Positions 35,644-43,674 of a DNA stretch of 64,000 nucleotides are shown here, piece by piece (positions within the stretch are counted from its first letter, which is position 1; each line of letters opens with the position of its first letter). Where the stretch lies: NCBI GenBank assembly GCA_002454045.1, contig DKID01000024.1, positions 12,303 through 76,302 on the forward strand. The letters are read 5' to 3'. Source of the DNA: Nitrospina sp. UBA6727. GTDB taxonomy: Bacteria; Nitrospinota; Nitrospinia; Nitrospinales; VA-1. The translations under genes were made by a program, and so were the position numbers. The notes beneath the pieces were generated by a model. The model saw only the letters and a list, made by a program, of their open reading frames with translations, was not told where the DNA came from and made no database searches.

Positions 35644-36012
35644 TTAGGAACCTGAATTCTCGGGGAATATTTTTGACATGTCCCCCATTTTTTCCATGGC
35701 TTCTTCCTTTGACATTTTGGTGATGTCGATGCCCATATCCGCCAACGCGCCTGAGAAAGGACACTTGCTAGCCCCACTCTTGGGCTCCCCACCTTCGGCG
35801 GCGGACGACGGTTTTTCGACGGCGATTTTTCCCGCTTCCGCCATGATGATCCAGTGCATGGACTCGATGGTCTGTTTTTTTTCGGAAGTTATTTTTTCGA
35901 TACTTTCTTTAGTTTCAGAATGCTTCACCAAGGCGGCGGCGGCTTCGTATTTTTCCAAAGCCTTTTTCTCAAACTCAACAGCTTCTTGCAATACCGTAGC
36001 AGAACTGGACAT
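35644..36012 (-). CDS. Ferritin-like/rubrerythrin-related small protein
   Basis: A 122-residue product. The first 60 residues form a helical pair with glutamates and a histidine spaced like a half ferritin-like bundle: LQEAVEFEKKALEKYEAAAA and KITSEKKQTIESMHWIIMAE. The second part has SKCPFSGALADMGIDITKMS and a C-terminal SKEEAMEKMGDMSKIFPE helix, which resemble small regulatory tails. ATG 36012 is preferred since GGAG lies 8 nt upstream. A role in iron or oxidative-stress handling is possible but not shown. It is divergent from the haem-synthesis gene hemY across 166 nt. Confidence 0.68.
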   Translation of the reverse strand: MSSSATVLQEAVEFEKKALEKYEAAAALVKHSETKESIEKITSEKKQTIESMHWIIMAEAGKIAVEKPSSAAEGGEPKSGASKCPFSGALADMGIDITKMSKEEAMEKMGDMSKIFPENSGS

Positions 36013-36178
36013 CGTCAAATCTCCTGACAAAATTAACGGGCTGGCTTCATAAATATTTCAACGGAACTCCAAAAATATACCAAACCTTTTACCCGAATAG
36101 CAATGATGTTATCCACCGCGCCGCAACTCCAGACGCCGCGCGGTTGCGGGGCTACGGGAAACCTGACATAATGCGCCC

Positions 36179-37600
36179 ATGAAAAAAGTTATCATCGTCG
36201 GCGGCGGCATCGCCGGGCTGGCGGCGGCGTACCACATCCAGAGGAAAATATCATCGGGGGCTCCGCTGGAATGCTCCCTGCTTGAAAGCGGCAACCAATT
36301 CGGCGGAAAAATCGCGACGGAAAGGTCGGACGGATTCGTCATCGAACGGGGCCCCGATTCATTCATCTCGCAAAAACCCGCGGCCATCCAATTATGCAAA
36401 CAACTCGGCATCGAAGACCATCTGGTCGGAACCAATCCGAAAACTCCCCGCACCTACGTGTACACAGGGGGAAAACTGGTGACCATGCCGGACGGTCTGA
36501 GCCTGATGATTCCCACCAAGTTCCTGCCTTTCGCCACGACGCCCCTGTTTAGTTTGGCGGGAAAAATCCGCATGGCGTGCGATCTTGTGATTCCAAAAAA
36601 AGTAGATGACCGCGACGAAAGCCTGGCTTCGTTCGTCCGCAGACGGATGGGCGAGGAAGCCTTGCGAAAAATGGCCGAACCCATGCTCGCCGGCATTTAT
36701 GCTGCCGACCCCGAAACCATGAGTATCGACAGCACCTTCCCCATGTTCGTCGAGACGGAACGCAAACACCGCTCGCTCATTCTCGGAATGCTGGCGAAAA
36801 AAAAAGCGCGGCACGGCGTGAACTCCGATGAGCGTCCCGCGAACAACTACACCTTGTTCATGACCTTGAAAGACGGCTTAGCAAAAATGGTCGAAACGAT
36901 AATCGAAAAATCCCCGGCCGTTCAGTTTCAGTTAGGAGCGCGGGTAAAATTCATTTCCAACGAAGCAGGAAATTGGTGCGTGCATTTAGAAAACGGCGGC
37001 GAACAAAAATCCCACGCGCTGATATTAGCGACCCCCGGCCACACCACCGCCCGGCTCCTGCAACCGATTGCGCCCGACACCGCGGCAACTTTAATGCAAA
37101 TCAAATATGTTTCCACCGCCACCGTCACCCTTGCGTACAAGAAGGAAAATTTTTCCCACGCCTTGGATGGATTCGGTTTCGTCGTGCCAAAATGTGAAGG
37201 CCGAAACATTCTTGCCTGCACTTGGACTTCATCGAAATTCCCCCACCGAGTTCCGCAAGGATATGTCATGCTTCGCTGTTATCTCGGCGGCGCGTTGCAG
37301 GAAGATGTCGCCGAAAAAGACGAACAAACCTTAGCCACGTTGGTGCGACGGGACCTGAAGGAAATTATGGGAATCAAAGAAGAACCCGTGTTCTGCAAAG
37401 TTTTTCACAATCGAAAATCCAACGTGCAATACCACGTGAACCATTCCAGACATATTGATTCCGTCATGAAAAATTTAGAACGCCTGCCCGGTTTGTTCCT
37501 GGCGGGAAGTGCTTACCGCGGAATCGGGATACCCGATTGCATCCAAAATGGAAACCAATCCGCCGAAGCGGCGAGCCAGTTTCTCGCGGGAAAATCCTGA
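36179..37600 (+). CDS. hemY: Protoporphyrinogen IX oxidase (oxygen-dependent HemY/HemG type)
   Basis: FAD enzyme that makes protoporphyrin IX, the penultimate step of protohaem synthesis. The 473 residues open with the dinucleotide motif VIIVGGGIAGLAAAYHIQ, followed by LLESGNQFGGKI, ERGPDSFISQKP and LVIPKKVDDRDESLASFVRRRMG, and end with the FAD-binding LPGLFLAGSAYRGIGIPDCI. All mark the PPOX branch of the flavin amine-oxidase superfamily. Haem supply matters here because several cytochromes are encoded nearby. The ATG is directly preceded by weak Shine-Dalgarno sequence. Confidence 0.95.
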   Translation: MKKVIIVGGGIAGLAAAYHIQRKISSGAPLECSLLESGNQFGGKIATERSDGFVIERGPDSFISQKPAAIQLCKQLGIEDHLVGTNPKTPRTYVYTGGKLVTMPDGLSLMIPTKFLPFATTPLFSLAGKIRMACDLVIPKKVDDRDESLASFVRRRMGEEALRKMAEPMLAGIYAADPETMSIDSTFPMFVETERKHRSLILGMLAKKKARHGVNSDERPANNYTLFMTLKDGLAKMVETIIEKSPAVQFQLGARVKFISNEAGNWCVHLENGGEQKSHALILATPGHTTARLLQPIAPDTAATLMQIKYVSTATVTLAYKKENFSHALDGFGFVVPKCEGRNILACTWTSSKFPHRVPQGYVMLRCYLGGALQEDVAEKDEQTLATLVRRDLKEIMGIKEEPVFCKVFHNRKSNVQYHVNHSRHIDSVMKNLERLPGLFLAGSAYRGIGIPDCIQNGNQSAEAASQFLAGKS

Positions 37601-37644
37601 ACGACGACGCAACGTCTAACATTCAAAACCAAAAAGGAGTTTTT

Positions 37645-38847
37645 ATGAAATGGGTTTCCGCGCTGTCCCGGCAAACCGACATCGACCGCGCCGTGCAAGA
37701 AGTAACCGCAACCGCCATCCGCCAACTTGGCAACGACCACGCCGACTTGACCGTCCTGTTTGTTTCCCCACAGTTCAGCGAGTTTTACGACAAGATTCAC
37801 GAATTAGTCAGCCGATATTTCATGCCCGGCTTGTTCTTCGGCTGTTCCGGAGGAGGCATCATCGGCAACGGCGAAGAGGCGGAACAGCAGGCGGCGCTCA
37901 GCATCACCTGCGCAAAACTGCCCAACGTAAAAATTCAGCCGATACAATTTGACACCAACGACCTGCCAGACCAAGACACATCCCCCGCCGTCTGGAGAAA
38001 GTGGTTGAAGGTGGACGTGGAAGACAAACCGCATTTCGTTTTTCTGGCAGACCCCTTTTCGTTCCGCGGCGAAGAGTTTTTGGCGGGCGTGGACTTCGCC
38101 TATCCCGGCAGCAAAAAAATTGGCGGACTCGCCAGCGGCGCGCAGGCGCAAGGTGGCAACGCCCTGTATCTCGGCGATAAAATCTACCGTAGCGGATTGG
38201 TCGGGGTCGCGCTGAGCGGCGACATCGAAGTTGACACCATCGTCGCGCAAGGGTGTCGTCCCATCGGCGAGCCGATGCAAATCACCCAGTGCGAGCGAAC
38301 CTTGTTGAAGGAGTTAGCGGGGAAGCCGCCGTTGCAAGTGATTCAGAAACTCCACGAAACTTTATCGGACGCCGACAAAAATCTGATTCAAACTTCTCTG
38401 TTTCTGGGAATAGAAATGGACGCCATGAAAGACAACCCGCAACAAGGAGATTTTCTCATCCGCAATTTAATGGGAGCCGACCGAGAGAGCGGAGCCTTGA
38501 CCATCGGCGCCATACTAAGAAACGGGCAACTGGTACAGTTTCATCTCCGCGATAAAAAAATGTCGGCGGAAGATCTCAACGTCATGTTGACCCGTTATCG
38601 GAAACAGGGCAACGCCGAAAACGCCAAGGGCGCCTTGTTGTTTTCCTGCTTAGGTCGCGGAAAATATCTTTACGGCAAAGCCAATCACGACACCGATATG
38701 TTCCGCGATAAACTGGGCGAGATTCCGCTGGGGGGATTTTTCTGCAACGGAGAAATTGGGCCCGTGGGGCGCACTACTTTTTTACACGGATACACCAGTT
38801 CGTTCGGCATTTTCCGTCCCGCAACTCCGCGCCCGCCGAAGGAATAA
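37645..38847 (+). CDS. FIST domain sensory protein
   Basis: A 400-residue soluble protein with a FIST_N domain (about 20-215, including DLTVLFVSPQFSEFYDKI and FFGCSGGGIIGNGEE) and a FIST_C domain (about 225-375, FLIRNLMGADRESGALTIG and GALLFSCLGRGKYLYG with FFCNGEIGPVG near the end). FIST domains are thought to sense small ligands such as amino acids and are often linked to signalling proteins; here the protein has no output domain. AAAAAGGAG precedes the ATG at 37645, which fixes the start. It follows hemY by 44 nt. Confidence 0.9.
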   Translation: MKWVSALSRQTDIDRAVQEVTATAIRQLGNDHADLTVLFVSPQFSEFYDKIHELVSRYFMPGLFFGCSGGGIIGNGEEAEQQAALSITCAKLPNVKIQPIQFDTNDLPDQDTSPAVWRKWLKVDVEDKPHFVFLADPFSFRGEEFLAGVDFAYPGSKKIGGLASGAQAQGGNALYLGDKIYRSGLVGVALSGDIEVDTIVAQGCRPIGEPMQITQCERTLLKELAGKPPLQVIQKLHETLSDADKNLIQTSLFLGIEMDAMKDNPQQGDFLIRNLMGADRESGALTIGAILRNGQLVQFHLRDKKMSAEDLNVMLTRYRKQGNAENAKGALLFSCLGRGKYLYGKANHDTDMFRDKLGEIPLGGFFCNGEIGPVGRTTFLHGYTSSFGIFRPATPRPPKE

Positions 38848-38887
38848 AAAACTATTGCGCGTTGGCTTCACGCCGCGCGGAGGATTT

Positions 38888-39640
38888 ATGAACGTCACCA
38901 TACTGGGCTCCGGCACCGCGGTGCCATCGTTGGCGCGCAATTCATCCGGCGTGCTCATTCGGGACGAAGGCGTCAACACCCTAATCGATTTCGGCTACGG
39001 AACTCTGAAACAACTTTTGCATTTGGAAATTACCTACCACGACATTGACCGGATTTTTTTTACTCATAACCACCCCGACCATATGTGCGATTTGATCCCA
39101 TTTTTATTCGCGTCGCGCTACCATCCCGCCGCGAGAAAAAAGGATTTGGAGATTGTGGCGGGACGCGGGTTTCAGGATTTTTTCGACAAACTTATTGCCG
39201 CGTTCAAGCATTGGCTCGTCCCAACCGAATACCAAATCCGCGTCACGGAAATTGATGAAGGGACGAAAAATTTTGGTAGCCACCGAGTCACCTTCAAAAA
39301 AGTCCGGCATATAGAAATGAGCCGAGGCTACCGATTTGAAAATCCCGCCGGCAAGACGGTGGCGTTATCTGGCGACACCGATTATTGCCAGAGCATGGTT
39401 GAATTAGGCAAGGGCGCCGACCTCATGATTCTGGAATGCGCGATGCCGGACGGGGGAAAAATCGCCGGGCATTTAGTTCCATCGTTGGCGGGCAAGTTGG
39501 CGAAAGAAGCCGATTGCAAAAAACTTTGTCTCACTCATTTTTACCCGCCCTGCGATATGGACGCCATGCGCGAAACCGTATCCGCCATCTACGGCGGCGA
39601 ATTGGTTTTGGCGCGTGACCTCATGCAGTTTCAATTGTAG
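38888..39640 (+). CDS. Metallo-beta-lactamase-fold hydrolase (RNase Z-like)
   Basis: The 250-residue product has N-terminal MNVTILGSGTAVPSLARNSSG and the metal motif THNHPDHMCD (HxHxDH), followed by ALSGDTDYCQSMVELGKGAD and a late LTHFYPP histidine. The layout is close to RNase Z/ElaC and arylsulfatase-like members, but the insert typical of tRNase Z is not evident. GCGGAGGA precedes the ATG at 38888. It lies 40 nt after the FIST gene. It probably hydrolyses a phosphodiester or ester; the substrate is unknown. Confidence 0.88.
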   Translation: MNVTILGSGTAVPSLARNSSGVLIRDEGVNTLIDFGYGTLKQLLHLEITYHDIDRIFFTHNHPDHMCDLIPFLFASRYHPAARKKDLEIVAGRGFQDFFDKLIAAFKHWLVPTEYQIRVTEIDEGTKNFGSHRVTFKKVRHIEMSRGYRFENPAGKTVALSGDTDYCQSMVELGKGADLMILECAMPDGGKIAGHLVPSLAGKLAKEADCKKLCLTHFYPPCDMDAMRETVSAIYGGELVLARDLMQFQL

Positions 39641-39653
39641 CGGGAAGGTTTTC

Positions 39654-39702
39654 GTGGCGGCGGCGGTGAGATGACGGCGGCGGGATAACGACGGCGCCGT
39701 CG
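39654..39702. repeat. GTGGCGGCGG/GATGACGGCGGCGG island
   Basis: Run GTGGCGGCGGCGGTGAGATG, ACGGCGGCGGGATAACGACG and GCGCCGTCG after the MBL gene. One of the dispersed islands. Confidence 0.55.
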
Positions 39703-39738
39703 ATTTTTTTGCGCGACCGTCAAACAAAAAACCGCCGC

Positions 39739-39912
39739 CTAACTTTTTCCTCCTCTTCGGTCTTCGATAAAATCCACCAGTAGCATAAAGAGTCGGATGA
39801 CGGCGAGAGTTGCAAACAAGCCGAACAAAAGTTGCAACATCGGCGGCAACGCGGCGATAAAATTTTTGATGCTGTCTACGAGGTAGTCCATATTTTTGGT
39901 GAAGAGGTTCAT
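39739..39912 (-). CDS. Small single-span membrane protein (57 aa)
   Basis: A frame shorter than most gene callers report. It encodes MNLFTKNMDYLVDSIKNF, a hydrophobic helix LPPMLQLLFGLFATLAVIRL with FMLLVDFI, and a basic C terminus EDRRGGKS. That is the layout of a small inner-membrane protein. AAGGA abuts the first ATG closely; ATG 39891 is an alternative. It fills most of the gap between two plus-strand genes and is encoded on the other strand. No family recognised. Confidence 0.55.
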   Translation of the reverse strand: MNLFTKNMDYLVDSIKNFIAALPPMLQLLFGLFATLAVIRLFMLLVDFIEDRRGGKS

Positions 39913-39919
39913 TCCTTTT

Positions 39920-39944
39920 TCTGCGGTATAATCTGCGGTATAAT
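39920..39944 (+). promoter_or_regulatory. Tandem 12-bp duplication carrying two TATAAT boxes
   Basis: TCTGCGGTATAAT occurs twice in overlapping tandem (39920-39932 and 39932-39944), giving two perfect -10 sequences 12 nt apart before the DUF1566 gene at 39980. No good -35 element was found, so promoter activity is a guess. Confidence 0.4.
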
Positions 39945-39979
39945 TTGTAGCAACCGCTCAATCACAAAAAGGGTGAGCC

Positions 39980-40468
39980 ATGCCAGCTTTATCATATTTC
40001 ACTTCGGCAATCTTCCTTGTTTTTGTTCTCAATATTTTCCCCGTCGCGGCGGCAGGTTTTATCGACAACCAAAATGGCACCGTGACCGATTCCAATACTG
40101 GTTTAGTTTGGCAGAAAGGCGACTCCTTTCACGAATTGAAAAAAGGACTCAACTGGTACGAAGCGTTGGAATATATCACGCAAAAAAATTCGGAAAAGTT
40201 CGCGGGCTACGAGGACTGGCATCTGCCCACCCTGAACGAATTAAACCAACTGTGGACCTCTGCGGGAAAAATAAAAAGCAAGAACGAAGAAACGCTTGGG
40301 CTTCCCCCAGAGTTTGACGGCGGCGGAAGTTATTATATCTGGACCGGGGACGAACGCGGACTAGACCACGCCTGGTATTTTGGTCTCGGTCAGAAAGAAA
40401 ATTATTTCAACCTGAAAGATTTGGCGGACTTGGAACAAGGTGTCAAAATGGTCCACTCACGACCGTGA
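39980..40468 (+). CDS. Exported DUF1566 (Lcl-type) domain protein
   Basis: A 162-residue product with a signal peptide (SYFTSAIFLVFVLNIFPVAAA) and a DUF1566 domain: GFIDNQNGTVTDSNTGLVWQ, YEALEYITQ, GYEDWHLPTLNELNQLW and SYYIWTGD, ending near KMVHSRP. It is the exported paralogue of the protein at 5968-6393. GGGTGAGCC precedes the ATG. It ends 49 nt before the diheme cytochrome/NxrC-like gene and could be cotranscribed with it. Function unknown. Confidence 0.85.
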   Translation: MPALSYFTSAIFLVFVLNIFPVAAAGFIDNQNGTVTDSNTGLVWQKGDSFHELKKGLNWYEALEYITQKNSEKFAGYEDWHLPTLNELNQLWTSAGKIKSKNEETLGLPPEFDGGGSYYIWTGDERGLDHAWYFGLGQKENYFNLKDLADLEQGVKMVHSRP

Positions 40469-40517
40469 GCGCGCGAAGCAAACCACTCGGCGCGGTCATC
40501 GTGACGGAGGTGACGGT

Positions 40518-42224
40518 ATGAAGCCAGGATTTTTTCGAGCGAAGTTTATTGCGCTGGTGTTGGCGGGTTGGTGCTACGCCCCTTCATCCCCGATGGCGCA
40601 AGAACATGAAATGGATCACGGGGCAATGGACCACGGGACGATGGACCACGGCGGGACAACGCCCGGGCAGGAATACCGGGTCGATGAACCCGCGGACCAC
40701 GGCGACGCGCACCACGAAGAAAATTTGTTCCGCACCCGAGGGTCGCACGACCAAGCCGACCAACACAAGCCGGAAGACGTGGACCCCAAAACTCTGCTGG
40801 CCCGCGGTCGCAACATTTACATGCACATGTGCGTGTTCTGTCACGGAGTGGACGGCAACGGCGGTGGCCAAGCGGTTGAATATTTGTACCCATGGCCGCG
40901 GGATTTTAGAGCCGGGATTTTTAAGTTCCGCACCACCCCCACAGGCACACTTCCCCGCGACGAAGATTTGTACCGCACTATCATAAACGGCGTTCCCGGT
41001 ACCTCCATGCCCGCGTGGAAAGACGCGCTAAGTCCCCAAGATACCTGGGCGGTGATTCATCATATTAAAAACTTTTCCGCGCGATTTAAAAACGAACCGC
41101 AGGGCGAACAAATCGCAATCGCCGACCCCATTCCTTCTTCGCCGGCGTTGGTCGCTCGCGGCGAAAAACTTTTCAGAAGTTTGAAATGCGTTCGCTGCCA
41201 CGGAGAATCTTTACGCGGCGACGGCGAGTTAGCCGAGTCGCTCATGGACGCTTGGAAACATGCCGTGTTCGTGCACGACATTACCAATCCGCATTCTTTC
41301 AAGGGCGGGCACGAGCCGGCAGATCTTTTCAGAACCATCACCGCGGGAATGGACGGAACGCCCATGGGTTCGTACATCCACGTCCCGGAAAAAGATCGTT
41401 GGGCGCTGGTACATTATATTCGTTCCAAGTCGGTGAAGGAATTTAAGGAGGCGGAATTTGAAACGGATATTTTCTCGCTCCCCGTTGATGTGGAACTGAG
41501 CACCGACCCGTTTAGTCCAGTGTGGAAAGACGTTGCCAGCACAAGCCTGGTGTTGCGCCCGTTATCCGCGCGGCGGGAAGCGGTGGAATTCGTCAGCGTC
41601 GCTTCGGTAAATAACGGCGAGCAACTAGCGATTCGCCTGCAATGGGAAGACCCAACTCACAACGCTTTTTCGGAACTACATTCCGATACATTTCGAGATG
41701 GCGCGGCGGTACAGTTTGCGTTGGGCGCGACGACGCTTCATACCCACGGTCACAACGAACCATTTTTCGGGATGGGCAACCGCAACAAACCGGTTAACAT
41801 CTGGCATTGGAAAGCCGGCTTGGAAGAAGCCCTCGAAGCCGAAGACGATCTGGAATATGCCGGTGGCGGCGTGGATATGGACGCGTTGATTTTCGGCGAC
41901 ATCATCGCCGAATCTTTCTCTCGCGTTAGTGCCGCTGGCGAAAATCCCGTGGAAGAAATGAACGCGGAAGGGTTCGGCACCGTCACGCCGCAGCCTCCCG
42001 AAAATCAAAACGTGGAAGGCGCCGGGGAATGGAAGGATGGAGTTTGGACGGTGGTCTTTCTCCGCGACATGCCGAAAACCGGGAAGTGGGACGTGGACTT
42101 CGCGCAACGCATTGACCCGGCGCTAATGGCGTTCGCGATTTGGGACGGCGTCAAGGAAGACCGGAACGGACGCAAAGTGATCAGCGTCTGGCAACGTTTC
42201 AAAATTAAGAAACCGACGCCTTGA
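40518..42224 (+). CDS. Diheme cytochrome c fused to an NxrC/ethylbenzene-dehydrogenase gamma-like domain
   Basis: The 568-residue protein has a signal peptide (FIALVLAGWCYAPSSPMAQ), then a histidine/aspartate-rich stretch (HEMDHGAMDHGTMDHGG) likely to bind metal, then two cytochrome c domains with CVFCH and CVRCH haem motifs (about residues 100-310), and finally a C-terminal haem-binding gamma-type domain (about 320-560: AIRLQWEDPTHNAF, PVNIWHWKAG, and WTVVFLRDMP). The last domain matches the NxrC-like protein at 49906 in its IRLxWxDPT and NIWxWKA motifs. ATG 40518 is fixed by GGAGG 7 nt upstream. It is probably periplasmic. It may pass electrons from NXR to the respiratory chain or act as an alternative gamma subunit; that role is inferred. 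Confidence 0.9.
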   Translation: MKPGFFRAKFIALVLAGWCYAPSSPMAQEHEMDHGAMDHGTMDHGGTTPGQEYRVDEPADHGDAHHEENLFRTRGSHDQADQHKPEDVDPKTLLARGRNIYMHMCVFCHGVDGNGGGQAVEYLYPWPRDFRAGIFKFRTTPTGTLPRDEDLYRTIINGVPGTSMPAWKDALSPQDTWAVIHHIKNFSARFKNEPQGEQIAIADPIPSSPALVARGEKLFRSLKCVRCHGESLRGDGELAESLMDAWKHAVFVHDITNPHSFKGGHEPADLFRTITAGMDGTPMGSYIHVPEKDRWALVHYIRSKSVKEFKEAEFETDIFSLPVDVELSTDPFSPVWKDVASTSLVLRPLSARREAVEFVSVASVNNGEQLAIRLQWEDPTHNAFSELHSDTFRDGAAVQFALGATTLHTHGHNEPFFGMGNRNKPVNIWHWKAGLEEALEAEDDLEYAGGGVDMDALIFGDIIAESFSRVSAAGENPVEEMNAEGFGTVTPQPPENQNVEGAGEWKDGVWTVVFLRDMPKTGKWDVDFAQRIDPALMAFAIWDGVKEDRNGRKVISVWQRFKIKKPTP

Positions 42225-43507
42225 AAAAAAAAGCCCGCGACGGCGGCATAGTTTTTCCAACTTTTCTTATTTTCCTCGCTCCCCTTATTTTTATAATCCC
42301 CGCGCCGCAAGCAAAAGAGTCGGCGGGGTTAGGCGAATTGAACCGACTGATTCAACTTCACCCGCCGCAAAAATTTCAGGAAGGCATCGCCGCAGGTCCA
42401 TCCAAAAAAATAAAACTCCTGCCGAAAAGTGAAGCAACCGTTTTCGCAATTCCCGGATTCGAAACTTATGGTTGCGAGGAGTGCCACCGCGCAGAGCCAC
42501 TGTTGGAGCGGTCTATCAGCCGCATGCGGAAATCGCTGCGCCGCCTATCCTCCATTCATCCCAACCTTCCGCCGCCGCCGTTGCGACAATTCATCATCCA
42601 ATCGTGGTCGGACGAATGGTTGCGCCGCGGTCAGTTTGCGCACGCGACTTTTGACACGGTTCGCATTTTCCCCGCGGCGATTCTGATAGACAGCCGGGTG
42701 TATGGAAACGCCACCCACCTGCATGAGTCCCTGCATTTGACGCAACCGTTTTTTGGCATCGCCAATGAGTTGGAAGCGTACGCGTTAAATATTCGCGCCG
42801 ACCCGCGGTTCCTGCTTTTGAATTTTCCTTATTTTGCCGACACCGTGACGGCGTTTTTTATCGCGGATTTTCCCGACATCCTCGAGCGATTTTTTTCCCG
42901 CGAAGTGAAAGAGGGGACGACCGTCCCCAGAGAGGCACAGTGGTTTTCGATGCCGTTCGAAGTTGACACGTTGAACCGCGTCGCGGCGGCGATAAAAAAT
43001 TTGGCGCCGGCGTTGCGAGAAATGTCGCGGCTAAACCGAGAGCATCCTCTGGAGTCCGCTTATCTCGCGGAGCAGACCCGCGCCGTTTCGCTGTTGCTTG
43101 ACATCGCGGCGGCGAAAGTCCTGCCCCTTCCACCGTTGGCCGTGGATTCCGCGGCGCGGGATGAAGCGTTTTCCATTTTGGCTCGGCAGTTCAACAAACT
43201 CGACAACACCCGGCTGGGTTATCGCATCGACCGCAAGCGGGAGGCTTTGATGACGATGACTCATCGTCTGCGGTTGACGGATTCGGCGACGCGACTGGGA
43301 ATTTATTTTCGGTTTTTGAAGCAACGGTTCGTCGCGGCGGATGGAAAAATAAAACTGGTTGTGCCCAACGAAAAAGATTTCAATTCGTTCGTCGAGAAAA
43401 AACGCCGCGACATTGCGAAAATGGCGGACTCTCCAAAACTCACCGCGGTGGAAAAAGAAGGGGCGTTGCGAATGTTGAATACGATTTTGGACAAGCGGAA
43501 GTTTTGA
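42221..43507 (+). CDS. Exported protein with one CxxCH haem motif and an HExxH metalloprotease motif
   Basis: The 428-residue product starts at TTG 42221, overlapping the upstream stop by 4 nt (TTGA), so translation is coupled to the cytochrome fusion. A hydrophobic leader (FPTFLIFLAPLIFIIPAPQA) implies export. Residues 85-89, GCEECHR, form a CxxCH c-type haem motif. Residues 168-172, HESLH, form HExxH, followed by NELEAYALN, where Glu183 or Glu185 could be the third zinc ligand of a gluzincin. The rest is helical with no family I recognise. The pairing suggests maturation, sensing or protection of the cytochrome, but no function is shown. Confidence 0.75.
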   Translation: MKKKARDGGIVFPTFLIFLAPLIFIIPAPQAKESAGLGELNRLIQLHPPQKFQEGIAAGPSKKIKLLPKSEATVFAIPGFETYGCEECHRAEPLLERSISRMRKSLRRLSSIHPNLPPPPLRQFIIQSWSDEWLRRGQFAHATFDTVRIFPAAILIDSRVYGNATHLHESLHLTQPFFGIANELEAYALNIRADPRFLLLNFPYFADTVTAFFIADFPDILERFFSREVKEGTTVPREAQWFSMPFEVDTLNRVAAAIKNLAPALREMSRLNREHPLESAYLAEQTRAVSLLLDIAAAKVLPLPPLAVDSAARDEAFSILARQFNKLDNTRLGYRIDRKREALMTMTHRLRLTDSATRLGIYFRFLKQRFVAADGKIKLVVPNEKDFNSFVEKKRRDIAKMADSPKLTAVEKEGALRMLNTILDKRKF

Positions 43508-43509
43508 CC

Positions 43510-43629
43510 GTTGCGAAAAAAAGTTGCGCAAAGTTTTTCGCGCGGAGTTTTCCGCGGCGAGATTTTTCCGCGCAAAGTTTCCGCGCAAAGTTTCCGCGCC
43601 GTTTTTTCCGCGGCGTTTTTTTTCGCGCT
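43510..43629. repeat. Short tandem repeat region TTTCCGCGCAAAG
   Basis: Two perfect 13-bp units TTTCCGCGCAAAG (43565-43577, 43578-43590) are followed by partial ones ending CCGCGCCG, with related GCGCAAAGTTTTTCGCGCGG before them and TTTTTTCCGCGGCGTTTTTT after. It lies between two convergent genes. The pieces can pair with one another and could act as a terminator-like structure, but no single clean hairpin was found. Confidence 0.6.
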
Positions 43630-43674
43630 GCAAGTTGGCTCCCCGCAACGCGGGTCAACCCCGCGCGGCGCAGG

